DNA of 64,000 bases from Comamonas testosteroni TK102 (GTDB taxonomy: Bacteria; Pseudomonadota; Gammaproteobacteria; Burkholderiales; Burkholderiaceae_C): the NCBI RefSeq assembly GCF_000739375.1, contig NZ_CP006704.1:5998704-6062703 (forward strand), written 5' to 3'. Numbering within the stretch: the stretch's first letter is position 1; every line of letters starts with the position of its first letter. The notes under the pieces are model-generated. The model saw only the letters and a list, made by a program, of their open reading frames with translations, had not been told where the DNA came from and searched no databases. Below, one piece after another: positions 16,911 to 28,409 of the stretch. The position numbers were made by a program, and so were the translations under genes.

Positions 16911-16977
16911 TATCAACAAATATTGCAATTTCGCAGTTAACCACTTTCATCGTAACAACGATATTTAATTGTTGATA
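16911..16977. other. Candidate attachment-site region with inverted TATCAACAA motifs
   Basis: Between the first recombinase and the ssb terminator lie TATCAACAA (16911-16919) and its inverse TTGTTGATA (16969-16977), with AACAACG/CGTTGTT-like words between. This AT-rich stretch is where the base composition changes from island to core. It may be the recombinase binding core or the promoter of the operon. No matching second copy was found at the left side inside the window. Confidence 0.45.
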
Positions 16978-16979
16978 TG

Positions 16980-17010
16980 AAAAAAGCCCACCTCTCGTCT
17001 GAGAGTGGGC
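16980..17010 (-). terminator. Rho-independent terminator of ssb
   Basis: On the minus strand GCCCACTCTC pairs with GAGAGGTGGGC across a short loop, followed by six T residues. It lies about 30 bp after the ssb stop, so the island starts beyond it and the native ssb terminator is kept. Confidence 0.8.
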
Positions 17011-17042
17011 CTTGAATCAACAAAAACTACCTAAGGTGCTTT

Positions 17043-17591
17043 TTAGAAGGGAATGTCGTCGTCCATGTCGTCAAACCCCGACGCAGCGCGCTGGGGAGGA
17101 GGAGCCATGGGAGCGGGAGCAGAACGCTGCTGCATGGGTGCCGGTGCGGGGCGCTGCTGCATGGGCGCGGGAGCTGGACGGCTGGGCGCCTGACAGCTGC
17201 TTTCACCATAGCCATCGTCACCACCGTAGCCGCCTTGCTGCTGACCGCCGCCCTGGCGGCTACCCAGCATCTGCATGGTGTCGGCGCGGATTTCGGTAGC
17301 GTAACGCTCTTGGCCGGAGGCCTGATCGGTCCATTTGCGGGTGCGCAGGCTGCCTTCCACATAGACCTGGCTGCCCTTGCGCAGATACTGCCCCACGATT
17401 TCGGCCAGCTTGCCGTTGAAGACCACGCGGTGCCATTCGGTGGCTTCGCGGTTTTCACCGGTGTTCTTGTCGCGCCAGCGGTCCGTGGTGGCGATGGTCA
17501 CATTGGCCACCTGATCGCCGCTGGGGAAGGTACGCATTTCGGGGTCACGACCCAGATTGCCGACGATGATGACTTTGTTGACGGATGCCAT
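17043..17591 (-). CDS. ssb: Single-stranded DNA-binding protein
   Basis: 182-aa SSB, the homotetrameric protein that covers single-stranded DNA in replication, recombination and repair. Residues 1-110 form the OB fold, starting [18 protein letters not shown] with the family segments [10 protein letters not shown] and ATEWHRVVF. The linker is Gly/Gln-rich and then carries three near repeats of PAPAPMQQR (about 142-168), an unusual Pro-rich tract. The acidic tip DDMDDDIPF is the conserved docking tail for RecO, PriA, exonuclease I and others. It is the first core gene at the island edge and ends in its own terminator. The MFS gene behind it and uvrA follow the order seen in related Comamonadaceae. 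Confidence 0.97.
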   Translation of the reverse strand: MASVNKVIIVGNLGRDPEMRTFPSGDQVANVTIATTDRWRDKNTGENREATEWHRVVFNGKLAEIVGQYLRKGSQVYVEGSLRTRKWTDQASGQERYATEIRADTMQMLGSRQGGGQQQGGYGGDDGYGESSCQAPSRPAPAPMQQRPAPAPMQQRSAPAPMAPPPQRAASGFDDMDDDIPF

Positions 17592-17751
17592 AGAGATACC
17601 TTTTCAAAAAGTGGCCCGGGCAATTGTGAGAGGTCCCGAACCAATGAGCCTCGTATTCTGCCCCAAGCCAGCCATGAAGAGCACGGGATTTCCCGATATC
17701 CCATCTCGGCGATACATGGTGCCCCAGCAGGAAAGGGGCCACTGCACGCGA

Positions 17752-17842
17752 GCAGCCGAGCAAGGGCAGCCCCGCTGCGAGGGCTGCGTCCCCCTCCGCG
17801 TAGCAGAGAGGGGGAAGGCGCACAGCGCCTCAGGGGGTGTTG
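17752..17842. repeat. Dispersed GC-rich intergenic repeat, copy 1
   Basis: Starts GCAGCCGAGCAAGGGC and ends GCGCCTCAGGGGGTG, with the hairpin-forming centre CCCCCTC...GAGGGGG. It is related to copies at 27399, 45291, 46294 and, inverted, 41592. This copy lies just past the stop of the MFS gene. Confidence 0.8.
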
Positions 17843-17849
17843 CTGTAAG

Positions 17850-19085
17850 TCAGTGGCGGCCTACCGGGCGCAGCGGCCAGGTCACGGCCAGCCACAGGGC
17901 AACCAGCACCGTCGTCATGATGAACAGGCCCGGCACACCCGCAAATTTGGCGACAGCACCGCCGACAGCACCGCCGGCAAACAGTCCCAACGACTGCAAT
18001 GTGTTGTAGGCACCCAAGGCCGCACCGCGCAGCGGCGCCGGAGCCATGCGCGAGACCAGGCTTGGCTGGGTAGCCTCAAGCGCGTTGAAGCCGCAGAAGA
18101 ACAGAAACATCAGCAGCGCCATGCACCAGACCGTAGGAATGGTGCCGCTGGCGGCCAGCATGCCCAGACCGATCTGCACGACCAGCACTAGGCCGATGGC
18201 CCCCAGCAAGGCGGTGCGCAGCCTGCCCTTGCGCTCCATGGAAAACAGCAGGCCCATGGCCACAAAAGACAGCAGCACGGCCGGCAGATAGATGTGCCAA
18301 TGCTGCTCCTTGGCCAGACCGGCCTGTACCAGCATGGCCGGCACGGCAACCCACATGGACATCTGCACGGTATGCAGAATGAACACGCCGAAGTTCAGGC
18401 GCAGCAGATCGGACTGGCCCAGCAGCTCGCTGAACCGCCCCTTGGGCGCATCGGCATGCTGCCTGGGCTCGGGCGGCACTACCCACAGGACCACGGCAAT
18501 ACCGGCCAGCGCCAGCGCGCAGGTCAGGCCGAAGATGCCGGACAGTCCAATCCAGGCGTTGAGCAGCGGTGCCAGCACCAGCGCCAGCGCAAACATCAGG
18601 CCGATGCTGCCGCCCACCAGGGCCATGGCCTTGGTACGCACGCCATCGCGTGTCAGGTCTGCCAGCAAGGCCGTGACCGCGGCAGACACGGCGCCCGCGC
18701 CCTGAATGGCACGCCCTGCCATCAGGCCGGTCAGCGAATCGGCCATGGCCGCAATCAGGCTGCCCGCCGCAAAGACCAGCAAGCCGGCGACAATGACAGG
18801 CTTGCGGCCGATACGGTCGGAGGCCAGACCGATGGGCAGCTGGAACAGGGCCTGGGTCAGACCATACAGACCCATGGCCAGGCCGATCATGGCCGGGTCG
18901 TCACCACCCGGGTATTTGCGCGCCTCCAGCATGAAGACGGGCAGCACCAGGAACAGGCCCAGCATGCGCAGCGCAAAGATCAGCGCCAGAGCGCCGCTGG
19001 AGCGGCGTTCCTGGGAGGTCATGGTGGAAGGGGATTTGTCCGTGCCCTGCGTGCCCGCGCTGGGGGTGGTATTGATTTTTTTCAC
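17850..19085 (-). CDS. MFS transporter
   Basis: 411-aa inner-membrane transporter of the major facilitator superfamily with twelve predicted membrane segments, from LALIFALRMLGLFLVLPVFM near residue 33 to LFIMTTVLVALWLAVTWPL at the end. The MFS loop motif between helices 2 and 3 is LASDRIGRKPVIVAG. It is similar in layout to YajR-type or drug-proton antiporters; the substrate cannot be told. The start is a GTG at 19085; an ATG at 19022 would remove a 21-residue polar leader and is a good alternative. The gene lies between ssb and uvrA, on the ssb strand and divergent from uvrA, but a repeat element separates it from both promoters. Confidence 0.9.
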   Translation of the reverse strand: MKKINTTPSAGTQGTDKSPSTMTSQERRSSGALALIFALRMLGLFLVLPVFMLEARKYPGGDDPAMIGLAMGLYGLTQALFQLPIGLASDRIGRKPVIVAGLLVFAAGSLIAAMADSLTGLMAGRAIQGAGAVSAAVTALLADLTRDGVRTKAMALVGGSIGLMFALALVLAPLLNAWIGLSGIFGLTCALALAGIAVVLWVVPPEPRQHADAPKGRFSELLGQSDLLRLNFGVFILHTVQMSMWVAVPAMLVQAGLAKEQHWHIYLPAVLLSFVAMGLLFSMERKGRLRTALLGAIGLVLVVQIGLGMLAASGTIPTVWCMALLMFLFFCGFNALEATQPSLVSRMAPAPLRGAALGAYNTLQSLGLFAGGAVGGAVAKFAGVPGLFIMTTVLVALWLAVTWPLRPVGRH

Positions 19086-19191
19086 GCTCAGATTTTGCCA
19101 AGAGTCAAACTCTTATGCCCAGGTTAACTAAATCACTGCCGGGCAAAAGAGAGGAAATAAAACCGTAGATTGTCCGTGAACCTGAATCCAT

Positions 19192-19458
19192 TAGGGTCTA
19201 TTGAGGTTTGCTCGGAGTCGCGAAGGTATATGGCCGATTGCCAATCCAGACGCGTGACGCAGTGCGGGGCCTACCCGCACAAGGAACGCAACGACGAGCG
19301 GCGGCCGGCCATACACCTTCCCTTCGGGTTGCAGCGACAAAAGCCTGTCTGCGTTGTTGCCTGCCCTTGCAAGGCATCAGCCTTGCTGCGGTCCGGCGCC
19401 TAGCATCCAAGCCCTTGTCGCTGCAACGCGATCTTCGACCAAATATCAACAGACCCTA
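19192..19458. mobile_element. MITE-like element with terminal inverted repeats
   Basis: A 267-bp non-coding block bounded by TAGGGTCTATTGA at 19192-19204 and the inverse TCAACAGACCCTA at 19446-19458 (12 of 13 match; similarity continues to about 30 bp). Inside, GTTGCAGCGACAA (19328-19340) and TTGTCGCTGCAAC (19415-19427) pair perfectly. No open frame has a ribosome site. The block fills most of the 428-bp gap between the MFS gene and uvrA. It looks like a miniature inverted-repeat element or a structured repeat; the source transposase is not identified. No SOS box of the CTGT-N8-ACAG type was seen in front of uvrA. Confidence 0.65.
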
Positions 19459-19513
19459 GTCACGCTCATTCCCGTCTGACTATCATGGAGAGTTTTCCCC
19501 GTCTGGAGCGCCC

Positions 19514-22582
<3,069 letters not shown>

Positions 22583-22588
22583 TCAAGC

Positions 22589-22619
22589 GCAACAAGCTAT
22601 GCAAACCATAGCTTGTTGC
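22589..22619. other. Perfect 13-bp hairpin after uvrA
   Basis: GCAACAAGCTATG (22589-22601) and CATAGCTTGTTGC (22607-22619) form a perfect stem with a 5-base loop. No T tract follows, so it is not a classic terminator. It lies 6 bp behind the uvrA stop and before the ribosome site of the next gene, and may set mRNA stability or partly uncouple the two genes. Confidence 0.75.
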
Positions 22620-22635
22620 ACCGGGGAGAGAAACA

Positions 22636-23808
22636 ATGCAGAAAGATATCTGGGATTTCGTCATCGTGGGCGCGGGCATGGCCGGAGCCTCCGCCGCCTG
22701 GCAGCTGGCGCAGTCGGGTGGCGAGACCCCGCCCTCGGTGCTGGTGCTGGAGCGCGAATCCCAGCCCGGCTATCACACCACCGGCCGCTCGGCCGCGCTG
22801 TTTGAAGAGCATTACGGTCCCGCCCAGGTTCAGGCCCTGACCCGCGCCAGCCGCGCCTTCTACGATGCGCCACCGGCCGGTTTTGCCGAAGCCCCCATCC
22901 TCACGCCGCGCGGCGTGCTCTATGTGGGCACGGCCGATCAGCGGGATCTGGTGGATGCTGCCTACGCCGAGGCCCAGGTTCACTCCCCCGATGCCCAGCG
23001 CCTGAGCGCCGCACAGCTCAAGACCCTGGTTCCCGTGCTCGACACCGAGGTGCTGGTGGACGGCTTTCTCGATACCGGTGCGCGTGACATCGATGTGCAC
23101 GGCCTGCACCAGGGCTATATCCGCGGCCTGCGCCAGCGCGGCGGCGACCTGTGGTGCAACGCCGAGGTCCAGGCCATCACCCGGGTCAACGACTTCTGGC
23201 ACATTGCCCTGCCCCAGGGCCGGAGCCTTCGTGCCAAGGTCATCGTCAACGCCGCCGGGGCCTGGGTAGATGTCGTGGCCGCCATGGTGGGAGCGGCTCC
23301 CATTGGCATCACCCCAAAACGCCGCAGCGCCTTCACCTTCCCTGTCCCCCAAGGCTTGGACGCCACGCTCTGGCCCGCCATCATCAGCGCCGATGAAAAC
23401 TGGTACATCAAGCCCGACGCCGGCCAGCTGCTGGGCTCCCCCGCCAATGCAGATCCCGTGGCACCGCACGATGTCGTGCCCGAAGAGCTGGACATTGCCA
23501 CCGGCATCCATCACATCGAGGAAGCCACCACGCTGCAAATCCGCCGCCCCTCGCATACCTGGGCCGGCCTGCGCAGCTTTGTCGCCGATGGCGAGCTGGT
23601 GATCGGCTGGGATGCCTCGCCCACGCCCGTGCCGGGCTTTTTCTGGGTCGCCGCCCAGGGCGGCTATGGCATCCAGAGCGCCGCCGGCTACAGCCTGCTG
23701 GCGCGCAATCTGCTGCTCGGGGAAACGCTGGATGCGGCGCTGGCCGCACAGAAGGTGAATGTGGGGGCAGTGTCGCCTGCGCGTTGTCAGCTGGCGACTC
23801 AGAATTGA
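22636..23808 (+). CDS. FAD-dependent oxidoreductase, DAO/glycine oxidase type
   Basis: 390-aa flavoprotein of the D-amino-acid-oxidase (DAO) fold. The N-terminal dinucleotide motif FVIVGAGMAGASAAWQLA starts at residue 8, with the acidic end VLVLERESQPGYHTTGRSAAL. The second conserved stretch VIVNAAGAWVDVVA is near 200, and the C-terminal FAD segment FFWVAAQGGYGIQSAAGYSLLA near 340. Members oxidise secondary or primary amino groups (sarcosine, glycine, D-amino acids, dye-linked dehydrogenases); the substrate is not clear here. The ATG has a GGGAGAG site. The gene follows uvrA after 53 bp on the same strand with a hairpin between them. Confidence 0.88.
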   Translation: MQKDIWDFVIVGAGMAGASAAWQLAQSGGETPPSVLVLERESQPGYHTTGRSAALFEEHYGPAQVQALTRASRAFYDAPPAGFAEAPILTPRGVLYVGTADQRDLVDAAYAEAQVHSPDAQRLSAAQLKTLVPVLDTEVLVDGFLDTGARDIDVHGLHQGYIRGLRQRGGDLWCNAEVQAITRVNDFWHIALPQGRSLRAKVIVNAAGAWVDVVAAMVGAAPIGITPKRRSAFTFPVPQGLDATLWPAIISADENWYIKPDAGQLLGSPANADPVAPHDVVPEELDIATGIHHIEEATTLQIRRPSHTWAGLRSFVADGELVIGWDASPTPVPGFFWVAAQGGYGIQSAAGYSLLARNLLLGETLDAALAAQKVNVGAVSPARCQLATQN

Positions 23809-24290
23809 GAGCTGGTTGCGCTTTGTGGGTCTGCGCCACAACCTGATTCTTGCTTTATTTCAGGACAGAGACCGGGATTTCGCCCCGGCAGACGACCTAC
23901 TTTCTTGTGCAAGAAAGTGGGCAAAGAGCTGCCCCCTGCTGCCCACATCCCTCCGGCTTCGCCTGCGGGATGTGGGCACGAGGGGCAATACCGGAGACAG
24001 GATAGCTCCGAGATAGATTTGATAGCTGCCACCGCAATTCATATAAGCGCTTGAGCCTGATTTCGCAACCAGTCTTGCAGGCTGTCCGCTCCCACCTGCC
24101 TGGCTGCGCCTGCGGCACGCGGTTTGCCCGAAGCAAAGCGCAGGGACGCAGACACTCGGGTCGCCTTTTCTTTGGGTATTTGCTTTCGGTCGGCGATCCG
24201 ATGGCGAAGCAAAAGAAAGTACCTCGCCCGCCGGGGCGAGACCCGACCCCTGTCAAAAAACCAGGCACGACACCGCAAAAGCCCAAACGC
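23809..24290. other. Long intergenic stretch with dispersed repeat pieces
   Basis: No gene supported in about 480 bp. It contains the palindrome CTTTCTTGTGCAAGAAAG (23900-23917), a second inverted set around CCTTTTCTTTGGG and AAGAAAGTACC (24162-24222), and a word GATAGCTGCC...AAGCGCTTGAG near 24018-24055 of a type that recurs in intergenic DNA here (see 36570-36650 and 56265-56325). All frames are broken or lack start signals. It is probably repeat-derived DNA. Confidence 0.5.
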
Positions 24291-24326
24291 AAAAACGGCC
24301 TGCGCCCCGGAGGCACAAGCCGTTTT
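24291..24326 (-). terminator. Terminator of the Bug gene
   Basis: On the minus strand AAAACGGC and GCCGTTTTT enclose a GC-rich inner arm, ending in a T run, 40 bp after the stop of the binding-protein gene. Confidence 0.65.
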
Positions 24327-24367
24327 CCAACCTAGGCGACCTCAGGTCACCATCAGTCCAAGCAAGA

Positions 24368-25351
24368 TCAGTTCTCGATATGCGCGAACTGAACAATCTT
24401 TGCGTACTTGGCAATTTCGGTGTTGATGTACTTGCCGGCATCCACCTTGGGATCGGCCACCACATTGCCGGTCTCTTCCATCTTCTTGCGGAACTCGGGC
24501 GATGCCATGGTTTCTTCCAGCGCCTTCTTCAGCTTGGCGGCGATAGGGGCGGGCAGGCCCTTGGGGGCCATCAGCGCAAACCAGCTGTTGATGTCCACGT
24601 TCTTGAACTGGGGCAGCTCGGACAGGGCAGGAATATCGGGGGTGATAGCCGAGCGCTTGGCTTCGGTCGTACCCAGGGCCACAACCTTGCCGGCCTTGAT
24701 ATGGGGCAGGCCCGAGGACAGCACGAACACGCCGAACTCGATGTTGTTGCCCACCAGGTCGGTGGTCAGCGGAGCCACGCCCTTGTAGGGCACATGGGTC
24801 ATCTGCAGCTTGCCCTGCTCCTTGACCAGCTCGCCGGCCAGATGCAGCGCCGTGCCCACGCCGGAGCTGCCGTAGCTGAACTTGTCGGGGTTCTTGGACA
24901 CCAGGCTCACGAACTCGGCCGCGTTCTTCACGCCGGCCTTGTGCGATGCGACCAGCACCATGGGCTGGGAACCCACCAGACCGATGGGAGTGAAGTCGCC
25001 AATGTTGTACTTCACGGCCTTGTTGATGAGCCTGGCAATGGCCAGCTCATTGTTGGCACCCACCATGATGGTGTAACCGTCGGCGGGGGCCTTGGCCACT
25101 TTTTGCGCACCGATGGCGCCACCGGCGCCGCCCAGGTTTTCCACCACCACGGGCTGGCCCAGCTGCTTGGCCAGGCCGTCGGCCACCAGACGTCCCACCA
25201 GGTCGGTGCTGCCGCCGGCCGGGTAGCCCACGACCATGGTGATGGCCTTGCTGGGATAGTTGTCGGCGGCGATGGCAGGGACTGCCACGGCAGCGCCCAG
25301 CAGCAGGCCCGCAGCGATGGCGGTACGGCGGAGGATGTTTGTGTTCTGCAT
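24368..25351 (-). CDS. Bug/TctC-family periplasmic substrate-binding protein
   Basis: About 327 aa from ATG 25351. The frame continues 24 codons upstream, but the signal peptide (RRTAIAAGLLLGAAVAVPAIAA) starts correctly at this ATG. Family segments are MVVGYPAGGSTDLVGRLVADG near 38, VVVENLGGAGGAIGAQ near 66 and HVPYKGVAPLTTDLVGNNIEF near 185. The protein binds a carboxylate or similar ligand in the periplasm; no membrane TctA/B genes are near. A LysR gene sits about 200 bp upstream on the same strand and may control it. A terminator follows the gene. Confidence 0.92.
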   Translation of the reverse strand: MQNTNILRRTAIAAGLLLGAAVAVPAIAADNYPSKAITMVVGYPAGGSTDLVGRLVADGLAKQLGQPVVVENLGGAGGAIGAQKVAKAPADGYTIMVGANNELAIARLINKAVKYNIGDFTPIGLVGSQPMVLVASHKAGVKNAAEFVSLVSKNPDKFSYGSSGVGTALHLAGELVKEQGKLQMTHVPYKGVAPLTTDLVGNNIEFGVFVLSSGLPHIKAGKVVALGTTEAKRSAITPDIPALSELPQFKNVDINSWFALMAPKGLPAPIAAKLKKALEETMASPEFRKKMEETGNVVADPKVDAGKYINTEIAKYAKIVQFAHIEN

Positions 25352-25555
25352 GAAACTATTCCGAATCTGTATGAGGCAATTGTCCGAATACAGAGAAAAC
25401 CCTTCAGTGCCGATCTGGCACATTTCCGTGCCATTTCAGCACATCAAGGTGTTTTAGAGCAAATCGAGAGGAGCAACGCCGCCGAGAAGCCGATACCCGC
25501 TGTTGTTTTTCCAGCTTAAGCTGTGGCCGCAGGCAAAAAAGGAGTGACTGCTCAG

Positions 25556-26464
25556 TTACTGGCCGGTGATATCGGTCCAGAACTGCTCCGCAGCGGTGCT
25601 CAGCCGGCGTTTGGGCCGATAAAGCCGCACATCGAAATGCACGTCCAGACTGCCGTCGCCGGCCAGCGCCAGACGGCCGTCCTGGCAATCGCGCTGCACC
25701 ATGGACCAGGGCATCCAGGCCACGCCCAGACCCTTGAGCACGTACTCGTAATTGGCATCCGCCGAATCGCATTCGATGCAGCGGCGCAGGCGCGGCCACA
25801 GAGGATGGCTGGCAAGATGGTCTTCGACCAGCCGCCCCAACGCCATGCTGTGCGAAAAAGCCAGATAAGGCATGGGGCTGGCACCGGGCAGCAGAGCCTG
25901 TGCCAGTGCGAACAAGGGCTTGCCTTCGGCATCGGCCCGGGCCACGGGCACCAGCTTGTCGCTCATCACCGTCAGATAGCTGAACTGGCGGCCATCCAGC
26001 CGCACGGCAATGGCGGCATGGTGGTAGAGCAGGGCAAAGCTGACCTCGCCGCGCTGCAATATGTGCACGGTTTCATCGAGTGTGCGGGTGACGATGCGCA
26101 TCTCCGCCGTCTGCAGCACGCTGCCATAGCGCGCCAGCCAGTCGGCCACGATGGTGCGCGCCAGCGTGCGCCCCGTGGCCAGCGTGATTACATGGGCCTG
26201 CCGGCCGGCCACGGCCTGCAGCTCGTCATGCGACTGGGCCAGGGTGCGCACCATCTGCTCGGCAGTGTCGCGAAAGGCCTCGCCGGCCGCAGTGAGACGA
26301 ACCGGCCCGCCGCCCGCCTCGATCAGCGGGGTTCCGGCCCACTCCTCCAGCGCACGGATGCGCCGGCCGAAAGCCGGATGGGTGACATGGCGCAGCTCCG
26401 CCGCGCGGGTGAAGCTGCGCTCCTGTGCCAGAAGCAGAAAGTCTTCCAGCCACTTGCTTTGCAT
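25556..26464 (-). CDS. LysR-family regulator, HypT-like
   Basis: About 302 aa from ATG 26464, chosen because the LysR fold begins within a few residues (SKWLEDFLLLAQERSFTRAAE). A TTG 21 bases upstream would overlap pyrF. The winged HTH runs to residue 60, with RHVTHPAFGRRIRALEEWAGTPL as recognition region, a pattern of the HypT/QseD subgroup (W-L-x-D-F and P-A-F-x-R-R-I-R-x-L-E). The rest is the periplasmic-binding-like effector domain. The gene starts 18 bp after pyrF on the same strand. The Bug gene downstream is the obvious target candidate; the effector is unknown. Confidence 0.9.
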   Translation of the reverse strand: MQSKWLEDFLLLAQERSFTRAAELRHVTHPAFGRRIRALEEWAGTPLIEAGGGPVRLTAAGEAFRDTAEQMVRTLAQSHDELQAVAGRQAHVITLATGRTLARTIVADWLARYGSVLQTAEMRIVTRTLDETVHILQRGEVSFALLYHHAAIAVRLDGRQFSYLTVMSDKLVPVARADAEGKPLFALAQALLPGASPMPYLAFSHSMALGRLVEDHLASHPLWPRLRRCIECDSADANYEYVLKGLGVAWMPWSMVQRDCQDGRLALAGDGSLDVHFDVRLYRPKRRLSTAAEQFWTDITGQ

Positions 26465-26481
26465 GGCCAGAGCGCCCTGAC

Positions 26482-27309
26482 TCAACTCTGCGCTGCTGCC
26501 TGCAGCGTGGCGCGCGTGGCGATGGCTGCCGCGCGTGCGGCCTTGGCAAAGTCATCGCCCTGTCCCGCGTACAGAATGGCGCGCGAGGAATTGATGATGA
26601 TGGGCCCGCCGCCAATGCGGGCGGCCTTGACCGTCGCCACGGCATCGCCGCCCTGTGCACCCACGCCGGGAATCAGCAGCGGCAGTGTGGGAGCCACGGC
26701 ACGCACGCGCTCGATCTCGCTGGGACGGGTTGCACCCACCACCAGTCCCAGCTGGCCATTGGTGTTCCACGGGCCCTGGGCCAGCTTGGCCACATGCTCG
26801 AACATATGGGGGTTGCCGGGCACATCGGCCAGGGTCTGGGCCTGCAGGTCGTCACCGCCGGGATTGGAGGTGCGGCACAGCAGGAAAGCGCCCTTGCCCT
26901 CGTACTTGAGATAGGGCGTGATGGAGTCGAAGCCCATGAAGGGCGAGAGGGTCACGGCATCGGCGCCATAGCGCTCGAAGGCTTCCTTGGCGTATTGCCC
27001 GGCGGTGGAGCCGATATCGCCACGCTTGGCGTCCAGAATCACGGGCACATGGGGCGCCACTCGGCGCATGTGCGCCATCAGCTTTTCGAGCTGGTCCTCG
27101 GCACGGTGGGCGGCGAAGTAGGCGATCTGGGGCTTGAAGCTGTTGACCAGATCATGGGTGGCATCGACGATAGCTGCGCAGAAGTCGTAGATCTTGGACG
27201 CATCGCCCTGCATGGCGCCAGGAAAGCGGCTGGGTTCAGGGTCCAGACCCACGCACAGCATGGAGTCATTGCGCGTGGACGCGTCGCGCAGCATGTCGAT
27301 AAAAGTCAT
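26482..27309 (-). CDS. pyrF: Orotidine 5'-phosphate decarboxylase
   Basis: About 275 aa, type-2 PyrF, which makes UMP from OMP in the last step of pyrimidine synthesis. The start ATG 27309 gives [10 protein letters not shown]; the frame runs open further upstream without family similarity. The hallmark [15 protein letters not shown] lies near residue 95 with the catalytic Lys/Asp set. [13 protein letters not shown] near 20 and [11 protein letters not shown] near 225 are also family segments. LysR follows closely on the same strand. The upstream gap holds a dispersed repeat and the divergent EamA gene. Confidence 0.95.
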   Translation of the reverse strand: MTFIDMLRDASTRNDSMLCVGLDPEPSRFPGAMQGDASKIYDFCAAIVDATHDLVNSFKPQIAYFAAHRAEDQLEKLMAHMRRVAPHVPVILDAKRGDIGSTAGQYAKEAFERYGADAVTLSPFMGFDSITPYLKYEGKGAFLLCRTSNPGGDDLQAQTLADVPGNPHMFEHVAKLAQGPWNTNGQLGLVVGATRPSEIERVRAVAPTLPLLIPGVGAQGGDAVATVKAARIGGGPIIINSSRAILYAGQGDDFAKAARAAAIATRATLQAAAQS

Positions 27310-27398
27310 AAAGCGTGATTTTAATTGTTCGCCCCTTCCAAGCCTTGCCACAGGTTTTGCGCCAAGCCGCAAAACAGACGCACACACCAACTCAGTGA

Positions 27399-27493
27399 CA
27401 CCGAGGAAGCGCCGCCGCGCACCGACGGTGTCCTCCTCCCCTAGCGCGCTGCGCGTACAGAGAGGGGGAAGGCGCGAAGCGCCACAGGGGGAG
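27399..27493. repeat. Dispersed GC-rich intergenic repeat, copy 2
   Basis: Starts CCGAGGAAGCGCCGCC and ends GCGCCACAGGGGGAG, in the same orientation as copies 1, 3 and 4. Unlike most copies it lies between two divergent genes (pyrF and EamA), so any effect would be on promoters. Confidence 0.72.
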
Positions 27494-27524
27494 AAAATCA
27501 TTCCGGGGGAGATAATCCAGCCCC

Positions 27525-28409
27525 ATGCCTTCGTTCACGCCCAAACAGCTCATCCTCCTCGTCTTGCTCACCATCGTCTGGGGTCTGAACTGGCCGGTGA
27601 TGAAGCTCGGCGTGCAGCATTTCCCGCCCCTGAGCTTCCGCATGGTCAGCATGTGGGTAGGGCTGCCCATTCTGGCCCTCTTCGTCGCCAGCAAGGGCTT
27701 GCCGCTGGCCATACCGCGCAGCTACTGGGGCCAGCTAGCCAAGCTCACGCTGTTCAACATGGTGCTCTGGCACTGCCTGATCATCATCGCCATCCCCACG
27801 CTGTCCAGCGGACGCGCGGCGATTCTGGGCTACACCATGCCCATCTTCTCGGCCGTGTTCGGCAGCCTGTTCTTCAGGGACAGGCTGGGCGTGCGCGCCT
27901 GGGCGGGCGTGGGTGCAGCCTTCGCCGGCGTACTGCTGCTGCTGTGGCATGAAGTCGGCGCTCTGGGCAGCAAGCCCCTGGGCGTGATGCTGATGCTGAT
28001 TGCTGCCGCCGGCTGGGCCTGGGGAACGCAGTTGCTACGCCGCACCGAGGCGCCCGTACCGCTGATGACGCTGTCGCTGTGGATGGTGGCCATCACCACC
28101 GTGGTACTGACCGTGCTGGCCTTTGTTTTTGAGCGAAAACAATGGCAGATGCCCGACCAGACTGCGCTGGCTGCTATCGCTTTCAATGGCATCCTGGTGC
28201 TGGGCTTCGCCCAGGCCGTGTGGTTCTATCTGGCCCGCAGCCTGCCGCCCGTGGCCTCCACGCTGAGCGTGATGATGATTCCGGTGCTTGGCGTGTTTGT
28301 GGGCGCCTGGTGGCTGGGCGAAGTCTTGCACTGGCAGGACTGGACTGCCGTCTGCCTGATGGTGGTGGCGATTGCCTCGGTGCTCTGGCCTGCCAAAAAC
28401 AGTCGTTAA
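27525..28409 (+). CDS. EamA/DMT-family transporter
   Basis: 294-aa inner-membrane protein with ten predicted helices in two EamA repeats. The first repeat opens with [20 protein letters not shown], and the second near 150 with [19 protein letters not shown]. The end ([21 protein letters not shown], then ALWPAKNS-like tail) is typical of the family. These carriers export amino acids or other metabolites; the substrate is not predictable. It is convergent with the following DHFR-like gene, with overlapping stop codons in TTAA (28406-28409), so no room exists for a terminator between the two. Confidence 0.9.
   Translation: MPSFTPKQLILLVLLTIVWGLNWPVMKLGVQHFPPLSFRMVSMWVGLPILALFVASKGLPLAIPRSYWGQLAKLTLFNMVLWHCLIIIAIPTLSSGRAAILGYTMPIFSAVFGSLFFRDRLGVRAWAGVGAAFAGVLLLLWHEVGALGSKPLGVMLMLIAAAGWAWGTQLLRRTEAPVPLMTLSLWMVAITTVVLTVLAFVFERKQWQMPDQTALAAIAFNGILVLGFAQAVWFYLARSLPPVASTLSVMMIPVLGVFVGAWWLGEVLHWQDWTAVCLMVVAIASVLWPAKNSR

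Noticed and set aside
16980..17060. Island insertion inside the ssb coding end, giving a direct repeat of the last codons
   Set aside because: I looked for a second copy of the ssb 3' end (GGGAATGTCGTCGTCC) further left in the window and found none; the ssb terminator is intact between gene and island.
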